Source: Methylocystis sp. (GTDB lineage: Bacteria > Pseudomonadota > Alphaproteobacteria > Rhizobiales > Beijerinckiaceae). Taken from it: 9,648 nucleotides of DNA. The stretch spans positions 322 to 9,969 of the forward strand of contig JALRFG010000060.1 in assembly GCA_023253795.1 (NCBI GenBank), given 5' to 3'. The position numbers and the translations under genes were made by a program. Shown here piece by piece: positions 1 through 7,869 of the stretch; the stretch's first letter is position 1; each line of letters begins with the position of its first letter. The notes beneath the pieces were generated by a model, which saw nothing but the letters and a program-made list of their open reading frames with translations, was not told the DNA's origin and ran no database searches.

Positions 1-687
1 CCCGACAACCTGTTGATAGGCGCCGATGCTTGTCTCTAGCATCGCGCGCGCGGCGCTTTCCTGCGCCTGACCCGCCGCGAGTCGGGATTGCGCTTGCGCA
101 ACATCCGTCAGGGTGATTTGCCCGGCTTCGAATCTTTCTTTTGTTTGGCGGAGCTGCTCTTCCAAAACCATCACATGATTTTGCTGAAGCTTTAACGCCG
201 CAGTGTCGCGCAAAACATTCATGTAGGCGGAGGCGGTGTCGAACAACACTTTTTGTTCAAGAAACCGTAGCCTTTGCTGCTCGGCGAACACCGCCGACTC
301 AGCCGCGCTCATGGTGTTCTTCGCCTTGAATCCATCGAATATCGGTTGTTCGACGGTAATGCCGGCCGAACGCGCGACGCTGCGGCCTTCTTGTAGGTTC
401 CAGACCGTATAACGGTTTGGATCATCTGGAATCGTGAGATCATCCTGCCGCTGCACGAACCGGTTTTGCTGGGCGCCGAGATAGCTGTTGACCGACACGC
501 GTGGACGCATGCCGGCTTTGGCGATCGGAACGCCTTCATCAACGGCGCGCAAATTGGCGCGACCCGAGTTGAGGCTTGGATTATGATTATAGGCGTTGGT
601 CAGCGCATCGCCGATCGTTTCGGCGTTGGCGGCTTGTGAGATCCCGCCGCCGCCGATGACTGCGCATATGAGAAAGAATTTTCTCAT
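1..687 (-). CDS. tolC: TolC-type outer membrane efflux channel, N-terminal part (cut by window edge)
   Basis: Outer membrane factor of the TolC family, the trimeric channel and periplasmic tunnel that lets a pump expel substrate past the outer membrane. 229 codons are open with no stop up to base 1; the family is usually 420-500 residues, so about half is seen. The N-terminus MRKFFLICAVIGGGGISQAANA is a signal peptide, with likely cleavage before ETIG. Then come NPSLNSGRANLRAVDEGVP, an early strand region, EQPIFDGFKAKN, a helix containing SAYMNVLRDTAALKLQQN, and RFEAGQITLTDVAQAQSRLA. These last blocks are hallmarks of rhizobial TolC and the type I secretion channel class (TIGR01844-like), not of CzcC. 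The ATG (687-685) overlaps the stop of the pump gene as ATGA, and GGGGAG at 698-693 sits 5 nt upstream, so the start is firm and translation is probably coupled. Role in metal export is inferred from the operon. Confidence 0.9.
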   Translation of the reverse strand, partial: MRKFFLICAVIGGGGISQAANAETIGDALTNAYNHNPSLNSGRANLRAVDEGVPIAKAGMRPRVSVNSYLGAQQNRFVQRQDDLTIPDDPNRYTVWNLQEGRSVARSAGITVEQPIFDGFKAKNTMSAAESAVFAEQQRLRFLEQKVLFDTASAYMNVLRDTAALKLQQNHVMVLEEQLRQTKERFEAGQITLTDVAQAQSRLAAGQAQESAARAMLETSIGAYQQVVG

Positions 688-3600
688 ACGGGCTCCCCGA
701 CGGGAGGCGCAGCTTTTTTCTTCTTCGCGTAATAGGCGTAGAGCGCCGGCAGGACAATCAGCGTCAACGCTGTGGCGCTGATCAGGCCGCCGATCACAAC
801 CGTGGCGATGGGCCGTTGCACTTCGGCGCCGGTGCTGGTCGCCAGCGCCATCGGCACAAAACCGAGTGAGGCGACCAGCGCCGTCATCGTCACCGGTCGT
901 AAACGCGTCATCGCGCCGGTGAAGATCGCTTCGCGTTCGTCCATGCCTCTGGATTCGAGCTGATGGATATAGGTGCGCATCACCAGGCCGTTGAGCACGG
1001 CGACGCCTGACAGAGCGATAAACCCGACCGCCGCCGATACCGACATCGGCATGCCGCGCAGCCAGAGCGCGGCGACACCGCCCGACAGCGCCAGCGGCAC
1101 GGCGGTGAACACCAGCATCGCGTCACGCGCCGAGCCCAGCGCCGAATAGAGCAGCAGGAAAATCATGAAAAAGCAGATCGGCACAACAACCATCAGGCGA
1201 TCGCGCGCCGCTGCGAGATTTTCAAATTGTCCGCCCCAGACAATCCAGTAACCGGCCGGCACTTTGACATGCGCATCGACTTTCGTGCGCGCTTCATTCA
1301 CCACCGAGGCGATGTCGCGCCTGCGCACATTGGCGCTGACAACGACGCGGCGCTTGCCATTCTCGCGCGAGACCTGATTCTGGCCGTCAATCGTCGTGAA
1401 TTTTGCCAGTTGTTTGAGCTGAACCGTCGAGATGCGACCGGTCGCGTCAGGCGGCAGGGATACGGGAATTGTTTCCAGCGCGGCGGCATTCTCGCGCAGA
1501 TTGTCGCCCAGACGCACAAAGATCGGAAAACGACGGTCACCTTCAAAGATCATGCCGGCGCGCTGGCCGCCGATCGCGGCGCCGATTGCATCTTGAACTG
1601 TTGACAGACTTAGGCCTAAGCGGGCGATCGCTGCCTTGTCGATCTGGATGTCGAGCAAGGGCAGGCCGGTGACCTGCTCCACCTTCACATCTTCGGCGCC
1701 TTTGGTTTCGCGCAGAATGGCGGCGATATGGTTGGCCGCGCGCAACATTGCGTCGTAATCCTCGCCGAAAACCTTGACGGCGATATCGCCGCGCACGCCG
1801 GCGAGCAGTTCGTTAAAGCGTAATTGAATCGGCTGGGTGAATTCATAGGCGTTGCCGGGAAGCTGCGCGAGCTTGTCGCCGATCTGCGTGATCAATTCAT
1901 TTTTGGGCAAATGCGGGTCCGGCCACTCATCCTGCGGCTTGAGCATGATGAAAGTGTCGGTCAGATTGGGCGGCATGGGATCGGTCGCCACTTCCGCCGT
2001 GCCGGTTTTCGAAAACACATAGGCGACTTGCGGGAAGGCGCGCACAACATTTTCGATCTCAAGCTGCATCGCTTGGGATTGTCCCAGAGATGCGCTTGGA
2101 ATGCGGTTCGCCTGCATGGCGATATTTTTTTCATCCAGCGTCGGGATGAATTCCTGACCGAGGCTGGAATAAATCAGCGCAGCGAGCGCGAAGGAGCCGA
2201 CGCCGATGGCCATCACCTTGCGCGGCTTTTCCATCGCCCACGTCAGCACCGGCTGGTAAATATGTTTCAGGCTGCGCACGAGGGCGTTTTCGCCCTCCTC
2301 GCCATGACCGGAGACAAAGAGCGCAATCATCGCCGGGAAAAATGTCAGCGACAGCAGAAATTCCGATAGCAGCGCAATGATCACCGTCATCGCCATCGGA
2401 TGAAACATTTTGCCTTCGACGCCAGAAAAACTCAGAATCGGCAGATAGACGAGAATGATGATCGCTTGTCCGTAAACCGTTGGCCGGCGCATTTCGACGG
2501 CGGAGGTGATCACGGTGTCGAAGCGTTCGTCATTGGTGAGCGGTCGGCCCAGTGCATGATGGCGTTCGGACAGGCGGCGCAGACTGTTCTCCGCGACGAT
2601 AATCGCGCCATCGGCGATCAGGCCGAAATCAAGCGCGCCCAGGCTCATCAGATTGGCGCTGATCTTGCCGAGATACATGCCGATCGCCAGGCACAGCATC
2701 GTCACCGGAATGACCGTCGCCGTCACCAGCGCGGCGCGGAAATCGCTGAGCATGACAAACAGCACGAGAATGACCAGCGCAGCGCCTTCGAGCAGATTTT
2801 TCGCCACCGTCTTGATGGTGGCTTCCACAAGCAGGGTCCGGTTCAGGATCGTGCGCACCTCGATGCCCGGCGGCAGCGATTTTTCGATCTGCTTCATGCG
2901 CGCGTCGACAGCTTCCGAAACCGTTCGGCTGTTGGCGCCGATCAGCATCAGCGTGGTGCCGATCACCACTTCTTCGCCATTCATGCTGGCGCTGCCGACA
3001 CGCAGCTCCTTGCCAATGCCGACCGTGGCGATGTCGCCGACACGCACCGGCACGCCATTGCGCGTCGTCGCGACGACTTTGCGGATGTCGTCGAGGTTTT
3101 CGAGGCGCCCGCCGCTGCGCACGACCAGCCCTTCGCCATTACGTTCGACATAGCCGGCGCCGCGGCTGACGTTGTTTTTTGCAACCGTGCCGGCGAGATC
3201 ATCAAAGGAGAGACCCAGCGCCGTCAGCTTCGCGGGGTCTGGCTGAATATGATATTCCTTGACGAAGCCGCCCAGAGAGTCGACGCCGGCGACGCCCGGC
3301 ACGGTGCGCAATTGCGGACGAATGATCCAGTCCTGCACGGTGCGCAGATAGGACTCTTTCTCCACCTGCGTCGCCAGCAGAGCGCCTTCCGGCGTCAGAT
3401 AGGCGCCGTCTCTTTGCCAGCCGGGTTCGCCATCATGCGCCGCCCGTTTCTTTGGCTCCTTGTAGCGCACCGTCCACATGTAGATTTCAGACAGGCCGGT
3501 GGCGATCGGCCCCATCCGGATTTCAACCAGCGGCGGGAAATCCTCGCGCGCCTGATTGAGGCGCTCGGCGACTTGCTGGCGTGCGAAATAAATATCGACG

Positions 3601-3899
3601 CCATCTCCGAAGACGACCGTGACCTGCGCGAAGCCATTGCGCGACAGTGAGCGCGTATATTCCAGACCCGGAATGCCGGCCATGGCGTTCTCGATCGGGA
3701 AGGTGACCTGCTTTTCGATTTCAAACGCCGACAGCGCCTGCGCGCGCGCGTTGATCTGCACCTGATTGTTGGTGATGTCGGGAACGGCGTCGATCGGCAG
3801 ATTGATCAACGCCCATCCGCCGAACATGCCAACAAGCGCGACCAGCAGCACGACCAGCCAGCGTTGTTGAACAGAGAAGGTGATGATCCGCTGCATCAT
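684..3899 (-). CDS. czcA: CzcA-type heavy-metal RND efflux pump
   Basis: Inner-membrane proton/metal antiporter of the heavy-metal RND group (TIGR00914-like), 1071 residues, full family length. Topology is classic: TM1 at about 13-33, large periplasmic domain, TM2-TM6 at about 369-530, TM7 at about 563-580, second periplasmic domain, TM8-TM12 at about 902-1057. In TM4, D424-F-G-L-I-A-D430-G and E437-N keep the spacing (0, +6, +13) of the D402/D408/E415 relay residues known for Cupriavidus CzcA. This is the divalent-cation motif. The region around residues 593-611 (MQANRIPSASLGQ) does not look like the methionine-containing CusA copper site. Other family blocks are GALDFG, GVEGKMFHPMA, TGTAEVATDPMPPN, QPIQLRFNELLAGVRGD, SRENGKRRVVVSANVR and ALTRLRPVTMTALVASLGFVPMA. 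The start is ATGATG at 3899; an in-frame stop 12 nt upstream (the end of the adaptor gene) excludes a longer form. GGAGGAG at 3921-3915 is rather far (15 nt), which suggests coupling to the adaptor gene. Exact metal is inferred. Confidence 0.95.
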   Translation of the reverse strand: MMQRIITFSVQQRWLVVLLVALVGMFGGWALINLPIDAVPDITNNQVQINARAQALSAFEIEKQVTFPIENAMAGIPGLEYTRSLSRNGFAQVTVVFGDGVDIYFARQQVAERLNQAREDFPPLVEIRMGPIATGLSEIYMWTVRYKEPKKRAAHDGEPGWQRDGAYLTPEGALLATQVEKESYLRTVQDWIIRPQLRTVPGVAGVDSLGGFVKEYHIQPDPAKLTALGLSFDDLAGTVAKNNVSRGAGYVERNGEGLVVRSGGRLENLDDIRKVVATTRNGVPVRVGDIATVGIGKELRVGSASMNGEEVVIGTTLMLIGANSRTVSEAVDARMKQIEKSLPPGIEVRTILNRTLLVEATIKTVAKNLLEGAALVILVLFVMLSDFRAALVTATVIPVTMLCLAIGMYLGKISANLMSLGALDFGLIADGAIIVAENSLRRLSERHHALGRPLTNDERFDTVITSAVEMRRPTVYGQAIIILVYLPILSFSGVEGKMFHPMAMTVIIALLSEFLLSLTFFPAMIALFVSGHGEEGENALVRSLKHIYQPVLTWAMEKPRKVMAIGVGSFALAALIYSSLGQEFIPTLDEKNIAMQANRIPSASLGQSQAMQLEIENVVRAFPQVAYVFSKTGTAEVATDPMPPNLTDTFIMLKPQDEWPDPHLPKNELITQIGDKLAQLPGNAYEFTQPIQLRFNELLAGVRGDIAVKVFGEDYDAMLRAANHIAAILRETKGAEDVKVEQVTGLPLLDIQIDKAAIARLGLSLSTVQDAIGAAIGGQRAGMIFEGDRRFPIFVRLGDNLRENAAALETIPVSLPPDATGRISTVQLKQLAKFTTIDGQNQVSRENGKRRVVVSANVRRRDIASVVNEARTKVDAHVKVPAGYWIVWGGQFENLAAARDRLMVVVPICFFMIFLLLYSALGSARDAMLVFTAVPLALSGGVAALWLRGMPMSVSAAVGFIALSGVAVLNGLVMRTYIHQLESRGMDEREAIFTGAMTRLRPVTMTALVASLGFVPMALATSTGAEVQRPIATVVIGGLISATALTLIVLPALYAYYAKKKKAAPPVGEPV

Positions 3900-3911
3900 G
3901 GCGCGACGTCG

Positions 3912-5102
3912 TCACTCCTCCGGAATTTCATTTTTGCCCGCTTCGGCCTTCAGCACAAAACTGTTGACGACGGCGATGCTGTCGCCGGGCTTCAGGCCCT
4001 TGACGATTTCGACGGAGGCGTCGTCGCCCTCACCGGTTTCGACGATGCGTTTTTCGAAGCCATCGGCGACTTTCACAAAAACCGTCGGCTCATTGTGAAT
4101 GGTCTGTATGGCGACGCGTGGAATCAACATATCGGCGTGCGCTTGGGCGAGAGCGATTTCCGCATTGACCAACACGCCGGGGTTCAGTGCGAAATTGGGA
4201 TTTTTGAAACTGGCGACGACATGACCGGTCCGTGTTTCCGGCGTCACGATGGCGCTGATGATCGACACTTGCCCCTCGATGCGTCGACCGTCCGGGGTTG
4301 TGATTGTGACCGGCTGCCCTTGCTGAATGCTGGCGAGGTTGCCGAGCGGAATTGCGAGATCGGCTTCGACGACCGACAGATCGGCGAGAACGTAAATCTG
4401 GGTTTCAGAGGTGACCGGCTGCCCAATATTGACCAGACGTTCAATCACGCGTCCCGTGATCGGCGCCCGGATATTCTTCTGTCTCAACTGGTCCATGGAT
4501 TGGCTGGAAAGCGCGGCGATCTCGGTTTCCGAGAGATCGAGCGCGGCGAGCTTTTGTCGCGCCAGATCGGCGCGCAGCTTCGCCTCGGTGTAGGTGGCCT
4601 TGGCTCTCAGAAACAGAACTTCCGCAGTGATGCCGCGTTCGAACAGACGTTTTTCACGCTGGAAAAGTTGCGTCTGCAGATCGAAATTGACCGCCGCCGC
4701 GAGATATTCGCTTTTTGCGTCCGCAACTTCGCGTGAATCAATCACGGCGATGGTTTCGTTGCGCGCAACTTCGGCGTTGAGACGTTTGCGCATTTCCGCG
4801 ACGACTCCGGAAACTTTCGCGGCGACGCGGGCAAGCTGGTCGGGATCCGGCTTGATTGTCGCCGGCACGATGATCCGGCGGGCGAGCGCGCCGGGGCCAA
4901 CTTTGGCCGTTTCAATCTTTGCGGTGGCGATTTGCGCCGGAGTCAGGCGGATCAGCGCGGCGTTATCTGCGCCTGTCGCGCCATCGGCGGTTTTTGTCGG
5001 GTCGGTCGCCGGGGCGGTCAGGCGGTTGTAAAGGACCGGGATCGTCGCGCCGGCGGCAAGACTCAGCACGATGGCGAGGGCGAGGGGAGCGTTCCGCTGC
5101 AT
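3912..5102 (-). CDS. czcB: CzcB-like periplasmic adaptor (membrane fusion protein)
   Basis: HlyD/CzcB-family adaptor linking the RND pump to the outer membrane channel, 396 residues from the chosen start. Visible layout: N-terminal hydrophobic anchor or signal (PLALAIVLSLAAGATIPVL, about 5-24) with no lipobox cysteine; first lipoyl half around ARVAAKVSGVVAEM (91-104) to IAVIDSREVADAKSEY (118-133); alpha-helical hairpin about 130-205; second lipoyl half KNIRAPITGRVIERLVNIGQPV (209-230); beta-barrel to about 320 (LNPGVLVNAEIAL); membrane-proximal end VKGLKPGDSIAVVNSFVLKAEAG. The ATG at 5102 places the hydrophobic stretch right at the N-terminus. A longer reading from a TTG at 5168 adds 22 charged residues before the anchor and was not used. 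The ribosome site before 5102 is weak. Unlike Cupriavidus CzcB there is no histidine-rich N-terminal segment, so direct metal capture there is not indicated. First gene of the operon; stops 12 nt before czcA in the same reading frame. Confidence 0.9.
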   Translation of the reverse strand: MQRNAPLALAIVLSLAAGATIPVLYNRLTAPATDPTKTADGATGADNAALIRLTPAQIATAKIETAKVGPGALARRIIVPATIKPDPDQLARVAAKVSGVVAEMRKRLNAEVARNETIAVIDSREVADAKSEYLAAAVNFDLQTQLFQREKRLFERGITAEVLFLRAKATYTEAKLRADLARQKLAALDLSETEIAALSSQSMDQLRQKNIRAPITGRVIERLVNIGQPVTSETQIYVLADLSVVEADLAIPLGNLASIQQGQPVTITTPDGRRIEGQVSIISAIVTPETRTGHVVASFKNPNFALNPGVLVNAEIALAQAHADMLIPRVAIQTIHNEPTVFVKVADGFEKRIVETGEGDDASVEIVKGLKPGDSIAVVNSFVLKAEAGKNEIPEE

Positions 5103-5171
5103 CTTGATCCGTCGATCCACACCCGGACATGAGCGCGTTTTGGCGCGCGGGGAAAACTGGCGCCGCAAAGT

Positions 5172-5184
5172 AATTGCGCCAATT
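5172..5184. promoter_or_regulatory. Short inverted repeat upstream of the efflux operon (possible operator)
   Basis: AATTG CGC CAATT is a perfect 5-bp inverted repeat with a 3-nt centre, about 70 nt upstream of the adaptor start. It sits in the only non-coding stretch that can hold the operon promoter (5103-5310). I find no convincing -35/-10 pair or MerR-type long-spacer promoter there. The site could be a repressor box, but a 5-bp arm can occur by chance. Confidence 0.25.
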
Positions 5185-5310
5185 CAAAGCTTTATCACCG
5201 GCCGGGAGTCCGGGCCAGATTGGGCGACGTTCAAAGGGGCAATAATCGGGGGATGAATCGGTTCGCCGTCGCTTTTTTCATGCCAGCCAAAAGCGGCGTA
5301 AAAGCGCCCG

Positions 5311-5350
5311 AAACAGAAAAGCCCGGCCGTGAGGCCGGGCTTTGATTTTT
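5311..5350 (-). terminator. Rho-independent terminator of the outer-membrane barrel gene
   Basis: Read on the minus strand, a perfect 9-bp GC-rich stem AGCCCGGCC / GGCCGGGCT (5341-5333 and 5328-5320) closes a TCAC loop and is followed by TTTCTGTTT. It lies 18-50 nt past the stop of the barrel gene. The other side also carries a T-rich run (5341-5350), so it could work in both directions and shield the efflux operon from readthrough. Confidence 0.85.
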
Positions 5351-5367
5351 AGACCAATACCGAGAAA

Positions 5368-6216
5368 TCAGTATTTGGCGACGATCGGCGCGCCCACGAA
5401 GGGGTTGAAGTGCCAGTTCAGGCCAACGCGGACCAGATTGAAGGCGGTCTGCGTCGAACGATTGCCACCGAAGAAATACTCAGGAGCTGACATATACTGG
5501 GAGTAGATCGCCTGATTGGCGGAGCCCAGGTTCGTGTAGAGATACTCGACTTTCGCCGACCAGGTCGGGACGGTCTGGGGCGACCACTCGATGCCGCCGC
5601 CGGCGGTCCAACCCGTCTGGGTGTTGCCGAGCGTGGAGGAGCCGGCAGCGCCCTGACCGACGAGAGCGCCTGTCATCAGGTAGCTGGTCGAGGCCGTGTT
5701 GTTCACATAGCCGTAGGCGAAGCCGCCGGTGCCGTAGACCATGAAGTTGGAGTAGCCTGGCATCGTCAGGCCGATACGGCCACGCGCTGTGCCAAACCAG
5801 TCAATCGTCATTGAATTCAGCCCAGTAGCAATGGCGTTGCCTGTGTATGCAGGGCCAGCAGCATAGGAAGTTCCGCTAACGTCAGAAGCCTGAGCATCCG
5901 CCTCAAAGCCGAGCACGAGGTAGGGGTTCCACTGGTAGTTGTAACCAATCTGTCCGCCGCCGAGTACGCCGGAAGCGTTGGTGTTCATCCTGCCAACCTG
6001 GCCACCGGCGACGTTGACCGACGGAGCCGCCCAGGAGCCATAACCCGAGCCGTTGGCGCCGAAGCCGTAACCAACGTTCACACCGCCATAAAGGCCGGCC
6101 CAGGTGAAGGAAGGCGGCGGCGGCAGAACCGGCTCTTTGCGGGTCGGGAGGTCAGCGGCGATCGCCGAACCGGTCAGAACGGCCAGCGAAACAGCCGAGA
6201 GAAGAAGCTTTTTCAT
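5368..6216 (-). CDS. Omp25/Omp31-like outer membrane beta-barrel protein
   Basis: Small surface barrel of the OMP_b-brl type (PF13505-like) common in Rhizobiales and related to Brucella Omp25/Omp31; 282 residues, a usual length. MKKLLLSAVSLAVLTGSAIA is a clear signal peptide, with cleavage before ADLPTRKEP. A proline run (VLPPPPSF) leads to the first strand, FTWAGLYGGVNVGYGFG, which is typical of the family. Repeating amphipathic strands follow, such as GVLGGGQIGYNYQWNPYLVLGFEADAQ, IDWFGTARGRIGLTM, NFMVYGTGGFAYGYVNN, GWTAGGGIEWS, TWSAKVEYLYTNLGS and FNLVRVGLNWHF: about eight strands. It ends in Tyr after a short tail rather than directly on the last strand. AGAGGG at 6229-6224, 7 nt before the ATG, sets the start. 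It has its own candidate promoter and terminator, so it is probably transcribed alone. It is likely structural or abundant; no substrate can be read. Confidence 0.9.
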   Translation of the reverse strand: MKKLLLSAVSLAVLTGSAIAADLPTRKEPVLPPPPSFTWAGLYGGVNVGYGFGANGSGYGSWAAPSVNVAGGQVGRMNTNASGVLGGGQIGYNYQWNPYLVLGFEADAQASDVSGTSYAAGPAYTGNAIATGLNSMTIDWFGTARGRIGLTMPGYSNFMVYGTGGFAYGYVNNTASTSYLMTGALVGQGAAGSSTLGNTQTGWTAGGGIEWSPQTVPTWSAKVEYLYTNLGSANQAIYSQYMSAPEYFFGGNRSTQTAFNLVRVGLNWHFNPFVGAPIVAKY

Positions 6217-6296
6217 TGTTGAGCCCTCTTGTGTGTGTCCAGATCAAAACTTTCGCGGTCTTTTTCGCCGTGATGGCGAGCGCCGCTGTCTCAAAA

Positions 6297-6326
6297 AACT
6301 TACGGCGACGATCCGTGCACGGTCAA
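6297..6326 (-). promoter_or_regulatory. Candidate sigma-70 promoter of the barrel gene
   Basis: On the minus strand TTGACC (6326-6321) and TAAGTT (6302-6297) are separated by 18 nt, followed by a T-rich run. This would give a leader of roughly 70-75 nt before the barrel start codon, with a CA-repeat (ACACACA) just before the ribosome site. The -35 is good and the -10 is imperfect. The rest of the gap (6217-6420) shows no gene. Confidence 0.4.
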
Positions 6327-6420
6327 TGAAAAGCAGGGCTAAAAAGACGACCTGCAGCGTGATTGCCGGGCGACGTGACAATTCGGCAACAGAATCGGGC
6401 TTGCAAAGGCATGTTTGGCG

Positions 6421-7731
6421 TTAGTTTTGGCCGCGCTCGCGCCGCAGCCGCTCCCAATAATCAAGCCGTTTGGCGAGTTCGCGTTCGAATCCGCGTTCGA
6501 CAGGCCGGTACATTTTCTGCGGTTTCAGCGAATCGGGCCAATAATTCTGGCCTGAGAAGGCGTCGGGCGCGTCATGGTCATATTCATAGCCCGCGCCATA
6601 GCCGGCGTCGCGCATGGTTGAGGTTGGCGCATTGAGAATGATTTTCGGCGGCGCGAGCGATCCTTTTTCCTGCGCCAGACGCCGCGCCGCTTTGTAGGCG
6701 ACATAGGCTGCGTTCGATTTCGGCGCGGTCGCGACATAAATCACCGCTTGCGCCAACGCGAGTTCGCCTTCCGGGCTGCCGAGAAAATCATAGGCGTCCT
6801 TGGCGGCGTTGGCGACGACCAGCGCCTGCGGATCGGCCAGGCCAATGTCCTCCACCGCCATGCGCACGACGCGTCGCGCCAGAAACAACGGATCTTCGCC
6901 GGCGTCGAGCATGCGCGCGAGATAATAGAGCGCCGCATCGGGATCGGAGCCGCGCACGCTTTTATGCAGCGCGCTAATCAGATTGTAGTGGCCTTCCTGC
7001 GCCTTGTCGTAAATCGGCGCGCGTCGTTGCACGACATTCGACAATGCGGCGCGATCGAAGATTTCACCGTCGCGCGCGGCGCGCCAGATTTCTTCCGACA
7101 AAGTGAGCGCAGCGCGGCCATCGCCATCCGCCATGGCGACAAGTGCGGCGCGGGCGTCGGCGTCGAGCGGCAGCGGACGGCCTGCCACAGCCTCAGCGCG
7201 CGCAAGAAGTTTTTCGATAGCGTCGGCGTCGAGCGATTGAAAAATCATCACGCGCGCGCGCGACAGCAGCGCCGCATTGAGTTCGAAAGAGGGATTCTCG
7301 GTCGTCGCGCCGATCAGCGTGATCGTGCCGTCCTCCATCACCGGCAGAAAGGAATCCTGTTGGGCGCGGTTGAAGCGATGAATTTCGTCGACGAAGAGCA
7401 GCGTGCCTTGGCCCGCCATACGGCGCGCGCGCGCGGCCTCAAACGTTTTCTTGAGATCGGCGACGCCAGAGAAGATCGCCGAAATCTGGGCGAAGACGAG
7501 ATCCGTCTCATGCGCCAGCAGCCGCGCTACCGTCGTCTTGCCGGTGCCGGGCGGTCCCCAGAAAATGAGAGATCCCATCGAGCCGGCGCGTATCAGCCGC
7601 GTCAGCGCGCCGTCGGGGCCAAGCAAATGATCCTGTCCGGCGACTTCATCGAGCGCGGCGGGCCGTAGCCGATCGGCCAGCGGCCGGGGCGCGGCGCTGT
7701 CCAGTTTGGCGGCTTGAAACAGATCGGACAT
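6421..7731 (-). CDS. rarA: RarA/MgsA replication-associated recombination AAA+ ATPase
   Basis: Clamp-loader-like AAA+ ATPase of the RarA (MgsA)/WRNIP1/Mgs1 family, acting in the cytoplasm at stalled replication forks and single-stranded DNA gaps. 436 residues from the chosen start, the family norm. Walker A is G59-PPGTGKT(T), Walker B is LLFVDEIHRF with D115-E116, sensor 1 is GATTENPSF (141-149), and the arginine region is SRAR (157-160). The C-terminal tetramerisation part has YYLARMLDAGEDPLFLARR, MAVEDIGLADPQAL, and GYEYDHD near 381-387. The start ATG at 7731 gives MSDLFQAA, which fits the family. A longer reading from a TTG at 7833 would only translate a palindromic repeat. The ribosome site is weak (AAGG only 2 nt from the ATG). 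Upstream lies the Gre-like gene, separated by two palindromes. Confidence 0.95.
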   Translation of the reverse strand: MSDLFQAAKLDSAAPRPLADRLRPAALDEVAGQDHLLGPDGALTRLIRAGSMGSLIFWGPPGTGKTTVARLLAHETDLVFAQISAIFSGVADLKKTFEAARARRMAGQGTLLFVDEIHRFNRAQQDSFLPVMEDGTITLIGATTENPSFELNAALLSRARVMIFQSLDADAIEKLLARAEAVAGRPLPLDADARAALVAMADGDGRAALTLSEEIWRAARDGEIFDRAALSNVVQRRAPIYDKAQEGHYNLISALHKSVRGSDPDAALYYLARMLDAGEDPLFLARRVVRMAVEDIGLADPQALVVANAAKDAYDFLGSPEGELALAQAVIYVATAPKSNAAYVAYKAARRLAQEKGSLAPPKIILNAPTSTMRDAGYGAGYEYDHDAPDAFSGQNYWPDSLKPQKMYRPVERGFERELAKRLDYWERLRRERGQN

Positions 7732-7766
7732 GACCTTGAACCGGGCCGGCCGCGCCGTCGCCGGCT

Positions 7767-7815
7767 TTAGAGCGCTTTCCGCCGAAGTGGAAACCGGTTC
7801 GGCGAAAGAAAGCGC
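7767..7815 (+). repeat. Palindromic element with TAGAGC lead (dispersed-repeat type)
   Basis: After TTTAGA, the arms GCGCTTTC + CGCCGAA (7772-7786) pair with TTCGGCG + GAAAGCGC (7798-7804 and 7808-7815), with a loop GTGGAAACCGG and a 3-nt bulge AAA. The layout matches, from memory, a common alphaproteobacterial intergenic palindrome with an AAGTGGA(A)ACCGG centre. It lies wholly in the 138-nt gap before rarA and accounts for the spurious upstream extension of that reading frame. Confidence 0.6.
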
Positions 7816-7837
7816 GGCAAAAACATGAGACAATAGC

Positions 7838-7862
7838 CCCGGTCTGTTTCAATCAGACCGGG
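7838..7862 (-). terminator. Perfect 9-bp hairpin after the Gre-like gene (terminator or repeat element)
   Basis: CCCGGTCTG / CAGACCGGG with a 7-nt loop, starting 8 nt past the Gre-like stop on the minus strand. No true T-run follows (GCTATTGTCTC), so it is a weak candidate for intrinsic termination; it may be a repeat element that also stabilises the mRNA end. Its lead on the minus strand, TAGAGCATTTCC, resembles the lead of the neighbouring palindrome (TAGAGCGCTTTCC), which points the opposite way. Confidence 0.5.
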
Positions 7863-7869
7863 AAATGCT

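Noticed and set aside
1824..2369. Plus-strand open frame opposite czcA
   Set aside because: Same reasoning: no family similarity visible and fully inside czcA.
2400..3650. Long plus-strand open frame (416 codons) opposite czcA
   Set aside because: It is rich in Arg, His, Asp, Gln and Ala in the way antisense frames of GC-rich genes are, shows no domain I recognise, and is wholly covered by the well-supported czcA.
3864..4736. Plus-strand open frame (290 codons) opposite the adaptor gene
   Set aside because: Antisense shadow of the adaptor; Asp/Gly/Arg-rich text with no fold signature and no ribosome site of note.
5103..5168. 22-residue extension of the adaptor from a TTG at 5168
   Set aside because: It would bury the N-terminal membrane anchor behind a charged segment; ATG 5102 gives a normal signal/anchor.
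6363..6389. Inverted repeat TTGCCG / CGGCAA downstream of rarA, considered as its terminator
   Set aside because: Only 6 bp with a 15-nt loop and no T-run; too weak to call.
6748..7668. Plus-strand open frame (306 codons) opposite rarA
   Set aside because: Antisense shadow; rarA on the other strand has all AAA+ motifs in place.
7732..7833. 34-residue N-terminal extension of RarA from a TTG
   Set aside because: The extra residues are a translation of the palindromic element; the family start fits MSDLF at 7731.
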